Part shown: one piece after another, positions 19,847 to 20,937 of the stretch
Layout: each line of letters begins with the position of its first letter
How positions within the stretch are numbered: position 1 is the first letter of the stretch
IMG/VR virus record: IMGVR_UViG_3300027911_000078
Span: 1 to 20,937 of that record
Length of the DNA stretch: 20,937 nucleotides
Source: a virus
Strand: one strand, 5' to 3'
The notes under the pieces: generated by a model
Databases searched by the model: none
What the model saw: the letters and a program-made list of their open reading frames with translations, nothing else
Told to the model about the DNA's origin: nothing
Made by a program: the position numbers and the translations under genes

Positions 19847-19891
19847 CATGCGCGCAAGGTGTTAAAAAATTGTGAACGCATTGCGCGCATG
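19847..19891. repeat. 11-bp inverted repeat between the RHH gene and the next early gene
   Basis: CATGCGCGCAA (19847-19857) and TTGCGCGCATG (19881-19891) are exact reverse complements separated by 23 bases rich in A/T (with TTAAAAAATT). The spacing suits two half-sites for a dimeric repressor better than a hairpin. It lies between the RHH stop (19905) and the 19820 start, a possible operator for that RHH protein. Confidence 0.6.
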
Positions 19892-19904
19892 CTGGATTTG
19901 GTTA

Positions 19905-20201
19905 TTAATTGGTGAATTTTTTGTTGATACCATTGGATGCGTTTTCCACTGCCCGCTGCTCGGCCATGATTTGCAGCTTGGATTTAGGTGCAGGCGATAT
20001 GTTTTCGCCGCGCGCGTAGTCTGCGGTTACACGGATTTTAGGGGGTAAAGGCGCACCATCTGCTAGGTCAGACAAGGCACAACGCAGGATGTGTATGCAT
20101 TGCGCATTGGCAGATCGGTCATTTTCTAATGCTTTTTCCTTGAGTTTAATGTACAATTCTGATGGGATGCTCACTGTATGATAGTAGTATTTGTTGGCCA
20201 T
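19905..20201 (-). CDS. Ribbon-helix-helix transcriptional regulator, Arc-like
   Basis: The ATG at 20201 is seven bases after AAAGGA and is preferred over ATG 20207, which is too close to it. The 98-residue product begins MANKYYYHTVSIPSELYIKL. The strand YYYHTVSIP followed by helices ELYIKLKEKALEND and SANAQCIHILRCALSDL is the RHH fold of Arc/MetJ-type DNA-binding proteins. The C-terminal half (GAPLPPKIRVTADYARGE and onward) is polar and probably flexible. It is the first gene downstream of the strongest leftward promoter, so it likely controls early transcription, possibly its own. Its target may be the inverted repeats at 19847-19891 or in the region to its right. Confidence 0.75.
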   Translation of the reverse strand: MANKYYYHTVSIPSELYIKLKEKALENDRSANAQCIHILRCALSDLADGAPLPPKIRVTADYARGENISPAPKSKLQIMAEQRAVENASNGINKKFTN

Positions 20202-20262
20202 TTGCATTTCCTTTCGTTGTTTGTGGCTACCATTTCCATTTTAGGTCGTGGTTTATGCTATG

Positions 20263-20291
20263 TAAATACACTAACGAAAATGCGCTGTCAA
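20263..20291 (-). promoter_or_regulatory. Leftward early promoter
   Basis: Read leftward, TTGACA (20291-20286) is followed by exactly 17 bases and TATTTA (20268-20263). The -35 box is perfect and the -10 matches four of six consensus bases. The transcript would start near 20256 and reach the RHH start at 20201 after about 55 bases. This fits a sigma-70 promoter for the early arm. Confidence 0.75.
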
Positions 20292-20404
20292 GCGACGTTT
20301 ACAGTACTTACATCTACATGTTGCGGTTCGTGGTTCAACATATTGTGGTTTTCTGACTTTTTTCTCGGCCTACTCCTTATTCCGTACTGGCATACTACTT
20401 ATAT

Positions 20405-20433
20405 ATTATATATTGCCACTTCCGTATTCAGAA
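20405..20433 (-). promoter_or_regulatory. Second, weaker leftward promoter candidate
   Basis: Read leftward, a perfect TATAAT (20410-20405) lies 17 bases after TTCTGA (20433-20428), which matches the -35 consensus at three positions. The surrounding sequence is strongly AT-rich (TATATAATATATAAG). It would give a longer leader upstream of the first promoter. The AT richness could also mark an unwinding element. Confidence 0.35.
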
Positions 20434-20490
20434 TATGTGTGTGCGGAAAGTAAGCGTTAACCATTGGCCCGCCCGAAACTGCGTCGGCAC

Positions 20491-20522
20491 ATGCGCACCA
20501 CATGTTCGCATGTGGTGCGCAT
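20491..20522. repeat. Perfect 14-bp hairpin with TTCG tetraloop
   Basis: ATGCGCACCACATG (20491-20504) and its exact reverse complement (20509-20522) flank TTCG. No T tract follows on either strand. It is followed by a direct repeat GCGCATCCGAG at 20517 and 20532. It is a candidate operator, replication-initiation hairpin or stable RNA structure. Confidence 0.9.
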
Positions 20523-20601
20523 CCGAGTACCGCGCATCCGAGCTCCTCCATAATACATTATCTCATTGCGACCGAATGTCGCATGCAGCAACGTGCTTAA
20601 C

Positions 20602-20616
20602 GGATGGTGACCATCC
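20602..20616. repeat. 15-bp palindrome
   Basis: GGATGGT (20602-20608) and ACCATCC (20610-20616) are exact reverse complements around one central G. The size and symmetry fit a dimeric repressor operator. It lies 38 bases before the first 17-bp repeat. Confidence 0.7.
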
Positions 20617-20632
20617 CGATTGATTCGATTCG

Positions 20633-20655
20633 ATTCAAATTGATTCGATTTGAAT
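20633..20655. repeat. 8-bp inverted repeat within GATTCGATT repeats
   Basis: ATTCAAAT (20633-20640) pairs with ATTTGAAT (20648-20655) across TGATTCG. It is set in a short run of GATTCGATT copies (20622-20650), so part of the symmetry may come from simple repetition. Confidence 0.6.
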
Positions 20656-20705
20656 GGTTAACTTGGTGGCGTGGTTAACTTGGTGGCAAGGTTAACTTGG
20701 AGTTG
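20655..20705. repeat. Three 17-bp iteron-like repeats containing GTTAAC
   Basis: Units begin at 20655, 20672 and 20689: TGGTTAACTTGGTGGCG, TGGTTAACTTGGTGGCA, and a degenerate AGGTTAACTTGGAGTTG. The period is exactly 17 bp, each holding the palindrome GTTAAC. Tandem 17-bp units of this kind are typical of initiator- or repressor-binding iterons. Confidence 0.8.
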
Positions 20706-20919
20706 CTGGAACTGGATTGCTTAGGGGGCCGGAGTGGTTCTTTTTTCGTGGAGTGGATGGCGCACTGAGCCGTCCACGCGCGACACACCAAAATTTCCCA
20801 GCCTCACATGGTTAACGCATGAAATACGATTTTCCGCTTGCGAAAAGGATTACAAACCGATACTTTGCGTGAGGGAGCGTTACGCACGTCAGCCGTGTCT
20901 ATCGCTATGAGGCAGGTGC

Positions 20920-20937
20920 GCACGCGGCGCCGCGTGC
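20920..20937. repeat. 18-bp perfect palindrome at the last base of the window
   Basis: The final 18 bases, GCACGCGGCGCCGCGTGC, equal their own reverse complement. It ends exactly at the window end, so it may be a genome or contig end feature, part of a longer structure cut by the window, or an assembly fold-back artefact. Confidence 0.7.

Larger units (their letters stand above)
20208..20937. other. Non-coding control region, possible origin or genome-end region
   Basis: No frame here has both a credible SD and protein-like composition. The stretch is less GC-rich on its left (AT-rich 20390-20420) and carries a promoter, hairpins, palindromes and iteron-like repeats described separately. GTTAAC occurs five times (20456, 20657, 20674, 20691, 20811). 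The GCGTTAACCAT at 20454-20464 is repeated in inverted orientation at 20808-20818. It is probably the regulatory head of the leftward arm. Confidence 0.75.

Noticed and set aside
20178-20623. Rightward frames in the control region
   Set aside because: Hydrophobic or Cys-rich random composition, no SD, and they run over promoter and hairpin elements.
1-20937. PurZ, tRNA genes, integrase, defence islands or toxin-antitoxin pair
   Set aside because: Looked for by eye among all frames and not found; the RHH proteins have no adjacent toxin-like partner.

Overview
The window looks like the middle-to-right part of a tailed double-stranded DNA phage (or prophage) genome infecting a GC-rich Gram-negative, probably proteobacterial, host. 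This rests on family content: two holin-like genes, a lysozyme, a small lipoprotein in the lysis block, a family A DNA polymerase, a primase-helicase, VRR-NUC and Fe-S PD-(D/E)XK nucleases, a free-standing HNH nuclease and a DUF932 protein. No host gene, tRNA, rRNA, integrase, CRISPR array or insertion sequence was seen.

Layout. Positions 1-5679 are transcribed rightward. A virion-type protein entering from the left edge is followed by tightly packed small membrane proteins and a holin-like gene. Next come a calcineurin-like phosphoesterase, two tiny membrane proteins, an HD phosphohydrolase, a MazG/MazZ-like pyrophosphohydrolase, a lysozyme, a previously hidden 48-aa lipoprotein, two unknowns and a SprT-like metalloprotease. 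Many junctions are ATGA or GTG overlaps, so this reads as one translationally coupled late/lysis transcript with nucleotide-hydrolysing enzymes embedded in it.

Positions 5666-20201 are transcribed leftward and form the early/replication arm. From the right: a ribbon-helix-helix (RHH) regulator, a Cys-rich small protein, DUF932, several small unknowns (including a 20-aa and a 33-aa membrane peptide), a protein built on ten 33-bp repeats, the TOPRIM/AAA+ primase-helicase, a miniature DnaJ-like protein, a second RHH protein, a Cys-rich candidate ssDNA-binding protein, DNA polymerase, HNH nuclease, Cas4/RecB-like nuclease, VRR-NUC nuclease and a SNF2-type helicase. An intrinsic terminator follows the helicase, and a three-TM holin lies beyond it, converging on the rightward arm.

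Positions 20208-20937 hold no convincing gene. They contain a good leftward promoter (TTGACA, 17 bp, TATTTA), a perfect 14-bp-stem hairpin, a 15-bp palindrome, three 17-bp iteron-like repeats built on GTTAAC and an 18-bp palindrome at the last base. This is a control region and possible origin or genome-end region.

The most interesting points are the adjacent HD + MazZ-like hydrolases (a partial match to 2-aminoadenine phage gene sets, but no PurZ is visible), the hidden small genes fixed by overlaps and Shine-Dalgarno (SD) sites, the strong in-frame internal start inside the helicase, the long VRR-NUC/helicase overlap, and the structured right end. All family calls are from motif reading; no database search was possible.
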